A stretch of 32,834 bases of DNA from a virus: positions 1-32,834 of the IMG/VR virus record IMGVR_UViG_3300039018_000161, one strand, 5' to 3'. Shown one piece after another: positions 24,289-30,415 of the stretch (position 1 is its first letter; each line of letters begins with the position of its first letter). Below the pieces are notes generated by a model, which ran no database searches, was not told where the DNA came from, and saw nothing but the letters and a program-made list of their open reading frames with translations. A program made the translations under genes and the position numbers.

Positions 24289-24375
24289 TTAAAATTGATT
24301 TAAAATGTATCTAATGGTATGAATGTAGGCGTATGCCGCTATCGACCATATCAGCACTTTATTGAATGTAGTCAT
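24289..24375 (-). CDS. Possible 28-aa hydrophobic peptide
   Basis: ATG 24375 overlaps the previous TGA (ATGA). The 28-residue product is hydrophobic (KVLIWSIAAYAYIHTIRYIL), enough for one membrane helix. There is no clear RBS. Bases 24211-24288 between it and the next gene hold no ORF, only a weak GGCT-TTAT-AGCC inverted repeat. Confidence 0.3.
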   Translation of the reverse strand: MTTFNKVLIWSIAAYAYIHTIRYILNQF

Positions 24376-24527
24376 AACGGCTCACAGTAAATAAGCCTAC
24401 CGTCATTGTGGATATAGCATACTGTTGTGCCTGTTGGTGTGGTAATTATGACTGGTTTACTAGCGTAGGTAGTTTCCAGCATTGCCAATAGTCCGATTAC
24501 CATAAAACCCTTGATAGCGTTATTCAT
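24372..24527 (-). CDS. 51-aa exported or membrane-associated small protein
   Basis: ATG 24527, overlapping the upstream stop by 8 bases. Residues 5-17 are hydrophobic (IKGFMVIGLLAML), followed by TTYAS, giving a signal-peptide-like N-terminus with a possible cleavage after A-S. A Thr-rich mature part with two Cys (C38 and C48) follows. It could be a periplasmic peptide with a disulfide. Function unknown. Confidence 0.5.
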   Translation of the reverse strand: MNNAIKGFMVIGLLAMLETTYASKPVIITTPTGTTVCYIHNDGRLIYCEPL

Positions 24528-24708
24528 TCTCTAGTCCTTTCGCTTTAATGTTTTTGTAATACTTACGTATCACTCTATTTGATTCCTTAATTTCCTTGTG
24601 CATTACCTCTATGCCGTCCCATCTATCATCATTAAGGTAGGTTTCTATTGATTCTGTTAAGCGGCTGAGTAAATCAACTGTATAGGCTAAATCTAGGCTG
24701 TTATTCAT
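24520..24708 (-). CDS. Unknown 62-aa helical protein
   Basis: Charged helical protein (VDLLSRLTESIETYLNDDRW, then EVMHKEIKESNRVIRKYYKN) without a known motif. It overlaps its upstream and downstream neighbours by 8 bases each. Confidence 0.5.
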   Translation of the reverse strand: MNNSLDLAYTVDLLSRLTESIETYLNDDRWDGIEVMHKEIKESNRVIRKYYKNIKAKGLENE

Positions 24709-24868
24709 TGTTTAATTGCTCCGATAGTGTTAGATTGACCAAATCACTCCACAATTTATAAATGCCTTCATCGTTTACCTTATCCAAAAATTGGACTTGT
24801 TCCGGCTTTAATTGCTGCATTGCCATAATATCCTGAACCATAAATTTTCGACTATTCTCGAATGTCAT
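24701..24868 (-). CDS. Unknown 55-aa helical protein
   Basis: ATG 24868, one base from the stop of the gene upstream. An acidic helical 55-aa product (AMQQLKPEQVQFLDKVNDEG, then IYKLW). Shape resembles small proteins with a Q-L-x-x-E-Q-x-x-F-L-D-x-V helix. No function assigned. Confidence 0.5.
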   Translation of the reverse strand: MTFENSRKFMVQDIMAMQQLKPEQVQFLDKVNDEGIYKLWSDLVNLTLSEQLNNE

Positions 24869-24869
24869 A

Positions 24870-25160
24870 TTAAACCCCTAGTAAGTTAAAATGCTGCCTC
24901 ATAAATTCAGTTGTTTTTGATTGTTTAGGCTTATTCATACCGTCGGCAATGTCACTGCCGCTTATTGTTTTAATCCATACTGAACCATACCATTGCCCAT
25001 GGTTATCATTGTAATCTAGGTCGATTTGGTTTTCACCCCAAATTATAGCAATCGCCTTGCTGCCTTGTGCCATAGCGTTTTTAATACAGGCGTTAATTTG
25101 CGCCTTCGATGGTTTACGATTGAAAAATTCGTATTCATCAACTAAATATAATGTACTCAT
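24870..25160 (-). CDS. Unknown 96-aa protein
   Basis: ATG 25160 is chosen because GGAGG lies six bases upstream; an upstream TTG (25181) is weaker. The soluble alpha/beta-looking product has the N-terminus MSTLYLVDEYEFF, a helix (KAQINACIKNAMAQGSKAIA) and a strand IAIIWGENQID. No family recognised. Confidence 0.55.
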   Translation of the reverse strand: MSTLYLVDEYEFFNRKPSKAQINACIKNAMAQGSKAIAIIWGENQIDLDYNDNHGQWYGSVWIKTISGSDIADGMNKPKQSKTTEFMRQHFNLLGV

Positions 25161-25161
25161 T

Positions 25162-25380
25162 TTAATCCTCCAGTTCGTCAATAATAATCTTAATTAGGGT
25201 TTCATCGTCATAGTCTTTTAAACCCTTAACCCCATTCAGTAGTATGCATTTCAAGTAATTATCCAAATCGTCGGTGTCGTCAATCTCATACACTCGCTTA
25301 TTGACTAATTGCTCTACCCATTCCGACCTAGATTTAGTAACAATATTATCGTCATCAAATTGAACTGTTAAATTGCTCAT
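25162..25380 (-). CDS. Unknown 72-aa acidic protein
   Basis: Acidic protein (QFDDDNIVTKSRSEWVEQLV; IDDTDDLDNYLKCILL) with a high Asp content. No motif. Its 3' end carries the GGAGG for the next gene. Two bases separate it from the stop of the gene upstream. Confidence 0.5.
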   Translation of the reverse strand: MSNLTVQFDDDNIVTKSRSEWVEQLVNKRVYEIDDTDDLDNYLKCILLNGVKGLKDYDDETLIKIIIDELED

Positions 25381-25382
25381 GA

Positions 25383-25577
25383 TTAAGCCCCTTTATTGAA
25401 TGAGTTATTGAAGGAAACCATATCTTCGGTGTTTTGTGCATCATCAACCCAGCACGTATCAGCGTTTAAACCTATGCGGATTCGCTCGCATGATTCGGTG
25501 ACGCTGTTTATAATTGTGTCAGCCATTTCACTATCAGCGTCAACCCCGTTAAATTCTATTGCGATATATACTCTCAT
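25383..25577 (-). CDS. Unknown 64-aa protein
   Basis: A beta-strand-like N-terminus (MRVYIAIEFNGVDAD), then a helix (ADTIINSVTESCERIRIGL) and a WVDDAQNTEDM tail, resembling a minimal ferredoxin-like half-fold. No family assigned. The RBS is AAAGGAATT, nine bases upstream. Confidence 0.5.
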   Translation of the reverse strand: MRVYIAIEFNGVDADSEMADTIINSVTESCERIRIGLNADTCWVDDAQNTEDMVSFNNSFNKGA

Positions 25578-25592
25578 TTTTAATTCCTTTTT

Positions 25593-25685
25593 TTAAGTTA
25601 ATGATTCGGCGATAAGATACCCGAGTGAAAGCGATAAGATACAAAACAAAACAATACTTACTATCCCTGCAAAAAATTTATACAT
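25593..25685 (-). CDS. 30-aa single-pass membrane peptide
   Basis: ATG 25685; the product is almost entirely a hydrophobic helix (FFAGIVSIVLFCILSLSLGY) with a short tail. RBS GGGG is modest. A 12-bp DNA repeat lies within it in two different frames (see 25609). Confidence 0.4.
   Translation of the reverse strand: MYKFFAGIVSIVLFCILSLSLGYLIAESLT
25609..25642. repeat. Direct repeat GCGATAAGATAC x2
   Basis: Exact 12-bp copies at 25609-25620 and 25631-25642, 22 bp apart (about two helical turns). They fall in different reading frames of the 30-aa ORF, so protein sequence does not explain them. Confidence 0.5.
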
Positions 25686-25712
25686 AATTAAACCCCTAGA
25701 TTAGATTGATAA

Positions 25713-26360
25713 TTAAACCATTGCAGCAATGCGGATTACCTTCGCCATTTTAACGCCATGCGCTTTATAGGCGACGACTGCCACGTTTTTATCATAGCAC
25801 GCACGGCAGCCGTTACATTTACCTTCATTCTCATAGGCACGGCATACCGTGGCGTTATCTGGTAATTGTGCCTCACTGCTAAAAATTGTCGACGTAGTGG
25901 AACCCTGCACGGTTTCGCCGGTAATGCTATCGCTAGAATAACGCACGGCGACGTTAGGCAATGACTGCATTTTATGCAATATATTAGTAAACTTTTTAAA
26001 CTTATGCATTCTAGTAGGCAGCCAGTGGCTTACCCATGGCGTGGCAGCCATTACGGCGTATACCTTCGCCGCTAAATCAACGCTGTATAAGTCGCCGCTA
26101 TCAAACCATCTGAAAAAGCGGGAATTGCCTAGCGCCGATACCATCTCACTAACCCATTCCGGACGCTGCCAGTCGTCCCGATTTTCTAGGCGTGGCGCTT
26201 TCACGTTAGGATAATTATAGTTTCCCGTAGTCGCATAGCAGCCCTTACACGCCGGCACTAATTCGCCATTTTTTGCAATGCTGCCGGGACACGTTTCGAG
26301 CGCTTGAAGCGACCACGATAAAATGCCATCGAGTTTACTGGTTTTTGATAATCGTATCAT
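25713..26360 (-). CDS. GP88-like cysteine-rich protein
   Basis: A 215-aa protein. The N-terminus SKLDGILSWSLQALETCPGS, then C38-x2-C41-YATTG resembles the phage Gene Product 88 (GP88) family. A C-terminal cluster C173...C182-x2-C185-x2-C188 suggests metal or Fe-S binding. Between them are FFRWFDSGDL and LPTRMHKF. The layout (paired Cys clusters around an R-x-x-x-S-G-D core) recalls radical-SAM-like phage proteins such as Gp37/Gp68, but there is no CxxxCxxC. It lies directly downstream of the anti-restriction gene and has its own promoter. Function unknown. Confidence 0.65.
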   Translation of the reverse strand: MIRLSKTSKLDGILSWSLQALETCPGSIAKNGELVPACKGCYATTGNYNYPNVKAPRLENRDDWQRPEWVSEMVSALGNSRFFRWFDSGDLYSVDLAAKVYAVMAATPWVSHWLPTRMHKFKKFTNILHKMQSLPNVAVRYSSDSITGETVQGSTTSTIFSSEAQLPDNATVCRAYENEGKCNGCRACYDKNVAVVAYKAHGVKMAKVIRIAAMV

Positions 26361-26378
26361 TTTTTAATGCCTCCATTG

Positions 26379-26392
26379 TTTAGGATACTGCC
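26379..26392 (-). repeat. 14-bp leader repeat GGCAGTATCCTAAA, copy 1
   Basis: Read leftward, this exact 14-mer lies 18 bases before the GP88-like start. The same 14-mer lies 14 bases before the ArdC-like start (27334-27347). Confidence 0.6.
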
Positions 26393-26400
26393 TAGAATTG

Positions 26401-26429
26401 ATAATGCCTAGGTCGACCGACTAAGTCAA
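26401..26429 (-). promoter_or_regulatory. Leftward promoter of the GP88-like gene
   Basis: Read leftward: TTGACT (26429-26424), 17-bp spacer, CATTAT (26406-26401), in the 83-base gap after the ArdC-like gene. Confidence 0.55.
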
Positions 26430-26435
26430 CCTAGG
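26407..26435. promoter_or_regulatory. Paired CCTAGG operator-like sites in promoter
   Basis: CCTAGG palindromes at 26407-26412 (touching the -10) and 26430-26435 (touching the -35), 23 bp apart. GGTCGACC lies between them. This is a typical arrangement for a repressor that blocks the promoter. Confidence 0.45.
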
Positions 26436-26443
26436 ATAAACCC

Positions 26444-27319
26444 TTATGCCATTGCCTCTTCGCTTTCAGTCACTGCCGCCGCTTCACTGGTCGACAATGA
26501 TTTAATGTAATCCGCTGATTTTTGCGCCAGTGCTGCCGCTTTAAACACTGCCTTATTATCATTTTTGAGTACACGTAACCATGAAGCAATGTATCCGGCA
26601 TGGCGTAATTCGCCGTTGATTTGATATTCAGCGCATAAAAATGCTGCCGACAATTCCGCTATTAACTCTTCGGCGGCGTATGCCTCATTTCCAAATCGTC
26701 CGGATAAGTCACGGTTTAAGCGATTAGCAGCGCCGGACCAGTGACTTAACTCATGTAATAACGTCGCATAATAAGCGGCTTCACTATCAAAGTCGCCCTT
26801 ATTAGGCATTTGGATAAAATCATTTGATGGTGAGTAAAACGCCTTATCGCCGCCGTGTTTAATAATTGCGCCGGTATCAGTCGCCAGTGCCTCAAGCGCT
26901 GCAATGCTGTTAAATGGTTTTACCGTTACCACTGGCGGCGTATACCCGTCGATTTGGTCGGCATTAAATACACTGTATGATTTTAAAACGTAATGATAAT
27001 TTTTCTCTACGCCGCTTGCTGTAATCTTGCTGCCGCTTACAGGCGAATAAAATATTATAGTGGTTCCCTTAGTGCCTTTTCGTACTTGCCCGCCTAATTG
27101 TAGCCATTGCTTATACGTCGCCCATTGCGTTGATTTGAACCCGCCGGCAGCGGCGCTCATTGCTAGGATTAAAGTATTAATGCCATTGTAACCCTTGCCG
27201 CTTACGGCGTTATGATTTGCGCTGCTGCTGCCATTCCATTGTTTTACCCATGGCGTAGCGCCTTGCTCTAATTGCTTAATGATTTGGTCGGTTACTTGTT
27301 GATAAATTAATGCGCTCAT
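26444..27319 (-). CDS. ArdC-like anti-restriction protein (ArdcN + metallopeptidase)
   Basis: A 291-aa protein. The N-terminal ArdcN-type domain (residues 1-120) has QLEQGATPWVKQW, GYNGIN, WATYKQW and GxQVRKGTKGTxI. The C-terminal zinc metallopeptidase-like domain has LLHELSHWSGA, with H189-E190-x2-H193 as the HExxH motif, and EELIAE (E218/E222) as the likely third ligand. ArdC proteins bind ssDNA and protect incoming DNA from restriction. As an early, leftward gene next to the control region it fits a host-defence antagonist. The length matches the family. Confidence 0.87.
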   Translation of the reverse strand: MSALIYQQVTDQIIKQLEQGATPWVKQWNGSSSANHNAVSGKGYNGINTLILAMSAAAGGFKSTQWATYKQWLQLGGQVRKGTKGTTIIFYSPVSGSKITASGVEKNYHYVLKSYSVFNADQIDGYTPPVVTVKPFNSIAALEALATDTGAIIKHGGDKAFYSPSNDFIQMPNKGDFDSEAAYYATLLHELSHWSGAANRLNRDLSGRFGNEAYAAEELIAELSAAFLCAEYQINGELRHAGYIASWLRVLKNDNKAVFKAAALAQKSADYIKSLSTSEAAAVTESEEAMA

Positions 27320-27333
27320 TTTGAATAGTCCTT

Positions 27334-27347
27334 TTTAGGATACTGCC
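27334..27347 (-). repeat. 14-bp leader repeat GGCAGTATCCTAAA, copy 2
   Basis: Exact copy of 26379-26392, 14 bases upstream of the ArdC-like start and followed by an AAGGA RBS. A shared operator or translational regulator site is possible. Confidence 0.6.
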
Positions 27348-27365
27348 GGTTTAAATGTACTGCTA

Positions 27366-27524
27366 TTAAATGCCTAAGCGATGCCTTGTTTTTACTAATT
27401 TAGTAATTCTAAGTTTACAAGCCGCAATTGAGCGGCACTGTATTTTTTGATTGTACTTAGTATCTAGAATAAAGTACTTGTTTAAATCATTGTCGAATAC
27501 TATTTTAAATTGTTTATAAATCAT
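27366..27524 (-). CDS. 52-aa basic protein, first leftward gene
   Basis: ATG 27524 behind AAGGGA eight bases upstream. The product is 52 aa, Lys/Arg-rich, especially in its C-terminal half (CKLRITKLVKTRHRLGI), with two Cys. It is the first gene to the left of the divergent control region. Possible DNA-binding or host-takeover peptide, with no family recognised. Confidence 0.5.
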   Translation of the reverse strand: MIYKQFKIVFDNDLNKYFILDTKYNQKIQCRSIAACKLRITKLVKTRHRLGI

Positions 27525-27583
27525 TTTAGTCCCTTATCTACTAGTTTGAATTTTGCTGCCTTCTACTAAGTATAACGGCACAA

Positions 27584-27623
27584 TTGACGGAAAGTATACA
27601 ATTATTTTATAGGGACTTTCCCT
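27584..27623 (+). promoter_or_regulatory. Weak rightward promoter plus AGGGA-CTT-TCCCT repeat
   Basis: TTGACG (27584-27589), 17-bp spacer, TTATAG (27607-27612). A perfect 5-bp inverted repeat AGGGA-CTT-TCCCT (27611-27623) begins at the -10 end and could be an operator. Confidence 0.35.
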
Positions 27624-27663
27624 TAGTTGCATAAATACAACACTGGCTGCATTGTCTCATTAA

Positions 27664-27715
27664 TGCACTATAATGGTGCAATGGCATAGCGCTATAATGG
27701 CACTATAATGGTGCA
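27664..27715. repeat. CTATAATGG repeats in GCAC...GTGC palindromes
   Basis: CTATAATGG occurs at 27668, 27692 and 27703. The first and third are centred in TGCAC/GTGCA-type inverted repeats and share the 16-mer GCACTATAATGGTGCA exactly. No -35 boxes were found at the right distance on either strand. Confidence 0.65.
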
Positions 27716-27740
27716 TCATCGCCCTACACACTTCCTATTT

Positions 27741-27863
27741 CACAATGTGGAACAGTCCAATACAGTTTCACAATGTGATACAGTCCAGTATAGATTTCAT
27801 CATGTGGTATAGGTCTGTATCATTCCACATAGTGGTATAGACCTATATAGATTTCACAATGTG
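27741..27863. repeat. Five-copy iteron-like palindrome array, 28/29-bp period
   Basis: Units begin at 27741, 27769, 27798, 27826 and 27855: spacings 28, 29, 28, 29. Cores are CACAATGTG (three times; copies 2 and 5 are the perfect TCACAATGTGA), CATCATGTG and CACATAGTG. Core-flanking sequence is also repeated (ACAGTCCA in units 1-2, GTGGTATAG in units 3-4). TATAGGTCT (27808) and AGACCTATA (27839) form an inverted pair around unit 4. Confidence 0.8.
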
Positions 27864-27867
27864 ATAC

Positions 27868-27903
27868 TGTTGTGCTAATACAACACTGTTGCTTAATAAC
27901 AAC
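27868..27903. repeat. Two adjacent hairpin-forming repeats
   Basis: TGTTGT-GCTAAT-ACAACA (27868-27885) and GTTG-CTTAATAA-CAAC (27888-27903) are related dyads directly following the iteron-like array. Confidence 0.5.
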
Positions 27904-27919
27904 GCTGTAAAGTGACATA

Positions 27920-27931
27920 GGGGGGAGGGGG
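27920..27931 (+). other. G-rich tract G6AG5
   Basis: An uninterrupted purine tract of eleven G and one A, followed by a GTTGTTGTTG stretch. Unusual in this AT-leaning genome. It could mark a strand-switch, primer or origin feature. Confidence 0.5.
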
Positions 27932-28183
27932 TGTTGTTGTTGTGTTAATGTTGCTGTAGGCGCTATCGTATGCAAAAAGGTAAAATAGACTATATTGCAC
28001 TGCAATGTAAGTCTCTGTAATAAAAGAAGAAATAAAGCAATAATGTTTATAATGGAAACTGCACACTGCGCAGCAGGTTAGCAGAGGTCTGTAACACCGT
28101 CATAGCCCTGCTTGAGTTACCACCGTCTGCGCTACCGTAGGTCGCTATAGTAGACTGGATTGTAGGGTCTCTATAAATAATTC

Positions 28184-28212
28184 TTGACAAAACCTCGAAA
28201 GTATGCTACACT
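28184..28212 (+). promoter_or_regulatory. Strong sigma70 promoter for packaging operon
   Basis: TTGACA (28184-28189), 17-bp spacer, TACACT (28207-28212). It gives a leader of about 235 bases before terS. Confidence 0.75.
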
Positions 28213-28254
28213 CCACTTACAAGTTCAACAGCACACAATAAAGGACACAGGATA

Positions 28255-28321
28255 GTCCCCTTCGGGACGACAAGTTATAGCACCCTGTAGCACGGGGAAC
28301 AACAGCCAACAGGCGTTCCCC
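28255..28321 (+). ncRNA. Structured leader of the packaging operon
   Basis: Two hairpins in the terS leader: GTCCC-CTTC-GGGAC (28255-28268) and a long one, GGGGAAC (28294-28300) with GTTCCCC (28315-28321). The loop of the latter holds a nested GCC-AACA-GGC. The second stem is followed by TCTTAG, not a real U-tract. It could be a regulatory leader, an RNA-stability element, or DNA recognised by terminase. Further downstream lies CTATA-GTA-TATAG (28362-28374). Confidence 0.4.
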
Positions 28322-28457
28322 TCTTAGTTGATAGCGAACTTCTTAGTCTTACGACAGCACTCTATAGTATATAGGGTGTCTCTTAAAAAATTAGTAATTT
28401 GTCGCAGTAAAATGCAAAAGCAGTTTAATGTGTCTTCCTATAAGGATAAAAGACTTG

Positions 28458-28928
28458 ATGTCAGAAATAGAAAAACAATTAGAATCTGCGCTACCGGAAG
28501 GTGCTGTTGTCGAGAAGAAGGTGCGTCCGAAGATTAAAAGACGTGAAGTAGTAAATGGTAAACCAAAGTTAGGTCGTCCAACAAAGGCGGCTATCGCCAA
28601 GAAGAAGAATCCCGGCATCGTGGGTAGACCACCCGGCGATGCAGCAAGGATTGCAGAATTTAAAGCAAGGTTGTTAGCCACTGCTGGCGACACTGTGATT
28701 ACCAAGATTATTGAGACTGCCCTTGCGGACGGACACCCCGCCCAAGGAGCGATGCTCAAGTTCTGTGGCGAGAGGTTACTGCCGCTGTCGAGCTTTGAAG
28801 CCAAGAGTGGTGGCAGTGCTCCACAGATTAGTATTAACATTACTGGTATCAACAGCCCCAGTATCGAAGCATCTGAAGTAATTGAGAATGATGTCACTGA
28901 CGTAGTTATCAGGGACGTAGATGAGTGA
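28458..28928 (+). CDS. terS: Terminase small subunit
   Basis: 156 aa from ATG 28458, chosen because AAGGA lies upstream (TTG 28455 is also possible); the ATG at 28428 has no RBS. The N-terminal basic region has two GRP motifs (KLGRPTKAA and VGRPPGDAA), AT-hook-like. A helical core follows (FKARLLATAGDTVITKIIET, then AMLKFCGERLLP). TerS recognises the packaging site and regulates TerL. It overlaps terL by 8 bases, the usual order. Identification rests on this context and on the basic DNA-binding region. Confidence 0.75.
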   Translation: MSEIEKQLESALPEGAVVEKKVRPKIKRREVVNGKPKLGRPTKAAIAKKKNPGIVGRPPGDAARIAEFKARLLATAGDTVITKIIETALADGHPAQGAMLKFCGERLLPLSSFEAKSGGSAPQISINITGINSPSIEASEVIENDVTDVVIRDVDE

Positions 28929-30174
28929 ACTAAACTTTCAACTGTTGCGATGGCAACAAGAAGTGTTTAAAGACTCCACTCGCTTTAAGGTCATTGCTGC
29001 TGGTCGTCGTTGTGGTAAGTCACGACTCTCTGCAGTAACCCTACTGATTGAAGGGCTTAATTGCCCTGAAGGTTCTAGCGTAATGTACGTTGCACCAACG
29101 CTCGGACAAGCAAGAACCATTATGTGGGACTTGTTGATGGACTTAGGCAGACCCGTTATTAAATCTGCTCACATCAACAACTTAGAGATTACTTTGGTGA
29201 ACGGCAGGAAAATCCTCATTCGAGGCGCTGACAACCAAGACTCACTTCGTGGTGTGTCCTTGTCGTATTTGGTAATGGACGAAGTAGCATTTATTAAGGC
29301 AGAGATTTGGGAGCGAGTGCTTCGAGCTGCTTTGTCGGATAAGAAGGGTAGAGCCATGTTTATTTCTACTCCTTCAGGTCGTAACCACTTCTATGAGTGG
29401 TATCAGTTAGGACAGTCGGGTTCAGACGAGGATTGGAAGTCGTGGCACTTTACCACTGCGGACAATGAAACGATTGACCCAAAAGAGATTGAGGCTGCAA
29501 AGCGAACATTAAGTTCCTTTGCGTTTAACCAAGAGTATTTGTCTTCCTTCAACAACGCTGGTTCAGGTTTATTTAAAGAAGAGTGGATTAAGTTCGGTGA
29601 AGAGCCTCAGAACGGTTCATGGTACATTGCGGTAGACTGCGCTGGATTTGAAGAAGTTGGAAAGAAGCAAACCAACAAGCGATTAGATAAAACAGCAATA
29701 GCCTGTGTCAAAGTAGATACTGATAACACATGGTACGTTGATAAGATTGAAACTGGTAGATGGTCTACTGAAGACACTGCCATGAAAATCTTAAACAACA
29801 TTAAAGAGTATGAACCCACTGCAGTAGGGATTGAGCGTGGGATTGCAAAGCAAGCGATTATGACTCCACTCATGAACGCTATGCGAAGAATGAACTGCTA
29901 TGCGCACATTGAAGAATTGACGCACGGCAACAAAAAGAAAGTGGATAGGGTTACTTGGGCTTTGCAAGGTAACTTTGAACATGGTAGGGTTGTTCTCAAC
30001 GCTGAAGGTGACTTTGACCTTTTCGTTGATGAACTCTTAATGTTCCCTACGCAAGGGGTGCATGACGATACAGTGGATGCGTTAGCGTATGTCCACCAGT
30101 TAGTAAGACCTTCTTTCGATGCCGATGACGGTGGCGATGAGTGGGAAACTTTAGATGTAATTTCTGGCTATTAG
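28921..30174 (+). CDS. terL: Terminase large subunit
   Basis: A 417-aa protein. ATPase: Walker A-like GRRCGKS (residues 28-34), Walker B YLVMDE (D120, E121), and the coupling motif ISTPSG (148-153). RNase H-like nuclease: D239 (IAVDCAG), E305 (VGIERG) and D382/D383 (HDDTVDALAY). All catalytic residues are present. It packages DNA into procapsids with ATP hydrolysis and cuts the concatemer. It belongs to the Terminase_6/Terminase_6C-like group of short TerLs. Confidence 0.95.
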   Translation: MSELNFQLLRWQQEVFKDSTRFKVIAAGRRCGKSRLSAVTLLIEGLNCPEGSSVMYVAPTLGQARTIMWDLLMDLGRPVIKSAHINNLEITLVNGRKILIRGADNQDSLRGVSLSYLVMDEVAFIKAEIWERVLRAALSDKKGRAMFISTPSGRNHFYEWYQLGQSGSDEDWKSWHFTTADNETIDPKEIEAAKRTLSSFAFNQEYLSSFNNAGSGLFKEEWIKFGEEPQNGSWYIAVDCAGFEEVGKKQTNKRLDKTAIACVKVDTDNTWYVDKIETGRWSTEDTAMKILNNIKEYEPTAVGIERGIAKQAIMTPLMNAMRRMNCYAHIEELTHGNKKKVDRVTWALQGNFEHGRVVLNAEGDFDLFVDELLMFPTQGVHDDTVDALAYVHQLVRPSFDADDGGDEWETLDVISGY

Positions 30175-30181
30175 GAAATCT

Positions 30182-30415
30182 ATGTACGATAAAGAAAATG
30201 AATTTGTACCTTTAAACTTTGAACGACTCAGCAAAAACGCTGCAGTTTGGGAAGTTATCAAGGAAGAGATGAATTACCTTTCTGGTGAGTGTTTAATGAA
30301 GATTATCACAGCCGCTAAGGAACAAGGTTTAAAAGACAAACAAATCTTTATGCCAACTGAAGAAGTGGTAGAAGTAGAGTTTGTTGACCCATTCAACGAT
30401 GATATGGAAGACTAA
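30182..30415 (+). CDS. Unknown 77-aa protein between terL and portal
   Basis: ATG 30182 follows AGGA. The N-terminal part (FERLSKNAAVWEVIKEEMNY) is helical, and the C-terminus is acidic. Small genes at this place are common in T7-like phages and may encode assembly factors. No family recognised. Confidence 0.6.
   Translation: MYDKENEFVPLNFERLSKNAAVWEVIKEEMNYLSGECLMKIITAAKEQGLKDKQIFMPTEEVVEVEFVDPFNDDMED

Larger units (their letters stand above)
27525..28427. other. Divergent non-coding control region
   Basis: About 900 bases with no convincing gene on either strand, between the leftward early/replication block and the rightward packaging block. It contains, in order: a weak promoter with an inverted repeat, three CTATAATGG elements, five periodic palindromes, two hairpins, a G6AG5 tract, ill-defined inverted repeats around 28068-28132 (GCGCAG...CTGCGC), a consensus promoter and a structured leader. 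Best candidate for the master control region and/or replication origin. Confidence 0.6.

Noticed and set aside
27741-27863. CRISPR array
   Set aside because: Repeat cores are only 9-11 bp palindromes with imperfect copies and related, not unique, spacers. No cas genes are present.
27820-28005. 61-codon - strand ORF over the iteron/G-rich region
   Set aside because: It consists of translated repeats and the G-tract; no RBS or coding bias.
28068-28180. Possible tRNA or small structured RNA before the 28184 promoter
   Set aside because: Inverted repeats such as GCGCAG...CTGCGC exist, but no cloverleaf with T-loop and anticodon arm could be drawn.
28351-28374. T7-promoter-like string (TTACGAC...TATAG) upstream of terS
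   Set aside because: The spacing between ACGAC and TATAG is 7 instead of 4 bases, and no phage RNA polymerase gene is in the window. The TATAG belongs to a CTATA-GTA-TATAG inverted repeat.
28328-28537. 69-codon + strand ORF in the terS leader
   Set aside because: It runs into terS in another frame, has no RBS, and the translation has no protein-like pattern.
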